Shown one piece after another: positions 5,996 through 6,907 of a DNA stretch of 6,907 nucleotides (position 1 is the first letter of the stretch; each line of letters starts with the position of its first letter). The notes under the pieces were generated by a model. That model worked only from the letters and a program-made list of their open reading frames with translations, had not been told where the DNA came from and ran no database searches. Source of the stretch: Comamonadaceae bacterium. Its GTDB lineage: Bacteria; Pseudomonadota; Gammaproteobacteria; Burkholderiales; Burkholderiaceae_C. The position numbers were made by a program, and so were the translations under genes. The stretch spans positions 1 through 6,907 of the forward strand of contig CANGCZ010000086.1 in assembly GCA_947452325.1 (NCBI GenBank), written 5' to 3'.

Positions 5996-6907
5996 TGCAT
6001 GCCAATCTGGTGATATTGCTGCTGGCTTTGTCCATCGGCCTGCAACCGGTGTCCACCGATTTGTATTTACCCGCACTGCCCGGTTTAGCGGCAGATTTGA
6101 AAGCCAGCGTCGGCATGGTGCAGTACACACTGACCGGCTTGCTGCTGGCTTTCGGCACCTCGCAATTGCTTTGGGGGCCGTTCTCTGACAAAGTGGGCAG
6201 ACGCCCCATCATGCTGCTGGGTTTGGGTTTGTATTTGATTGCGGCTATCGGTTGTGTGTTGAGCACCAGCATTGAAACCTTGGTGGCGTGGCGCATATTG
6301 CAAGGCGCGGCCATGGGTGCGGTGATCACCAGTGCGCGGGCTGTGGTGCGCGATTTGTATGAGCCGGTCAAAGGTGCACGCGTCATGTCCAAGTCCATGA
6401 CTGGTTTGGGTTTGATGGCCTGTACCAGCCCTCCCTTAGGCGGCTTTCTCACACAACACTGGGGCTGGCAAGTGGCTTTGATGTCGGTGGTTTTGTATGC
6501 ACTGGCCACCTTGGTCTTGGTGACCTGGCAGTTTGAAGAAACGCTGCAGCAGCCCAACCCGCGCGCCTTGCATTTACCGACCATGCTGCGTATTTGGTGG
6601 CAGGTGTTGTGCCACCCCACGTTCAGAGCGTTTGCGTTGTTGTCTCTGTCCGGCTATGGCGTTTTGTTTGTGTACCTAGCCACTTCATCGTTTGTATTCA
6701 TACAGGTCTTGCATTTGTCCAGTCTGCAACTGGGTTGGATACTGTCTTCCATGTCCATCATGTACATCACCGGCACCATCATTTGCCGTTACCTCCTGAG
6801 AAAAATAGGCATGCGTCGCGCCATCGCGCTGGCGGGTACGCTCAGCGCCAGCAGCGGCGCTTTGTTGTGCTGGATGGTTTACGGCGGTTGGGCCAGTGCC
6901 ACCAGTC
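5995..6907 (+). CDS. Bcr/CflA family drug:H+ antiporter, 3' truncated
   Basis: N-terminal 304 codons of a major facilitator of the drug:H+ antiporter-1 group (Bcr/CflA type, about 400 aa when complete), cut by the right edge. Inner-membrane proton-driven exporter; Bcr relatives export bicyclomycin, sulfonamides or dipeptides, but the substrate cannot be read here. Visible: TM1 with STDLYLPALP (20-29) carrying the acidic Asp22; motif A GPFSDKVGRRPIML (61-74) between TM2 and TM3; motif B region WRILQGAAMGAV (99-110); and antiporter motif C ending SPPLGGF (145-151). After a basic cytoplasmic loop (about 180-210), the second helical bundle begins. The start ATG overlaps the mutL TGA by one base (TGATG) with GAGG at 5985-5988, 6 bases upstream, so it is probably co-transcribed and translationally coupled with mutL. 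Leucines are mostly TTG. Confidence 0.9.
   Translation, partial: MHANLVILLLALSIGLQPVSTDLYLPALPGLAADLKASVGMVQYTLTGLLLAFGTSQLLWGPFSDKVGRRPIMLLGLGLYLIAAIGCVLSTSIETLVAWRILQGAAMGAVITSARAVVRDLYEPVKGARVMSKSMTGLGLMACTSPPLGGFLTQHWGWQVALMSVVLYALATLVLVTWQFEETLQQPNPRALHLPTMLRIWWQVLCHPTFRAFALLSLSGYGVLFVYLATSSFVFIQVLHLSSLQLGWILSSMSIMYITGTIICRYLLRKIGMRRAIALAGTLSASSGALLCWMVYGGWASATS

Noticed and set aside
5952..6620. 222-codon minus-strand frame over the mutL end and exporter
   Set aside because: Shadow of the exporter gene; the plus strand has intact MFS motifs A and C and a coupled start.
1..6907. Search by eye for tRNA, rRNA, CRISPR repeats, insertion-sequence ends or phage attachment sites
   Set aside because: No spaced direct repeats, terminal inverted repeats, transposase motifs or tRNA-like cloverleaf were seen; the window is almost fully occupied by core genes.

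Overview
This window looks like an ordinary chromosomal core region of a Gram-negative betaproteobacterium, most likely Burkholderiales and perhaps Comamonadaceae. The reasons are the gene order tsaE-amiC-mutL with queG diverging from tsaE, a general porin ending in Phe, a MutL that carries the endonuclease motif (as expected where MutH is absent), and moderately GC-rich DNA with many TTG leucine codons. The lineage is inferred from remembered protein resemblance, not from a search. There are no RNA genes, insertion sequences, CRISPR arrays or phage genes, and no stretch above 110 bases lacks a gene.

Layout, left to right. (1) The last 65 codons of an outer-membrane porin (+). (2) queG (-), epoxyqueuosine reductase, meeting the porin tail to tail with 4 bases between them. 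(3) tsaE (+), the ATPase of t6A tRNA modification, starting only 9 bases from the queG start, so each gene's promoter must lie inside the other's coding sequence. (4) A 13-codon mini-ORF bridging tsaE and amiC through ATGA overlaps at both ends. (5) amiC (+), a periplasmic N-acetylmuramoyl-L-alanine amidase with AMIN domain, Pro/Ser/Thr/Ala-rich linker and Amidase_3 domain. (6) dedA (-), a DedA-family membrane protein, converging on amiC and interrupting the usual amiC-mutL run. (7) A 108-base divergent promoter region. (8) mutL (+). (9) A Bcr/CflA-type drug:H+ antiporter (+), overlapping the mutL stop by one base and running off the right edge.

Functionally this is a housekeeping neighbourhood: tRNA anticodon-loop modification (Q34 through QueG, t6A37 through TsaE), cell-wall splitting at division (AmiC), membrane lipid homeostasis (DedA), DNA mismatch repair (MutL) and a drug-type exporter. 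The cluster resembles the enterobacterial queG-nnr-tsaE-amiB-mutL-miaA-hfq superoperon, rearranged: queG is flipped, nnr is absent, dedA is inserted in reverse, and an MFS gene sits where miaA follows mutL in enterobacteria.

I found no novel system. The observations most worth checking are local: the mini-ORF or possible frameshift at the amiC start, the extremely tight queG/tsaE divergent start, paired inverted repeats at the amiC/dedA convergence, and a possibly leaderless GTG start for mutL.
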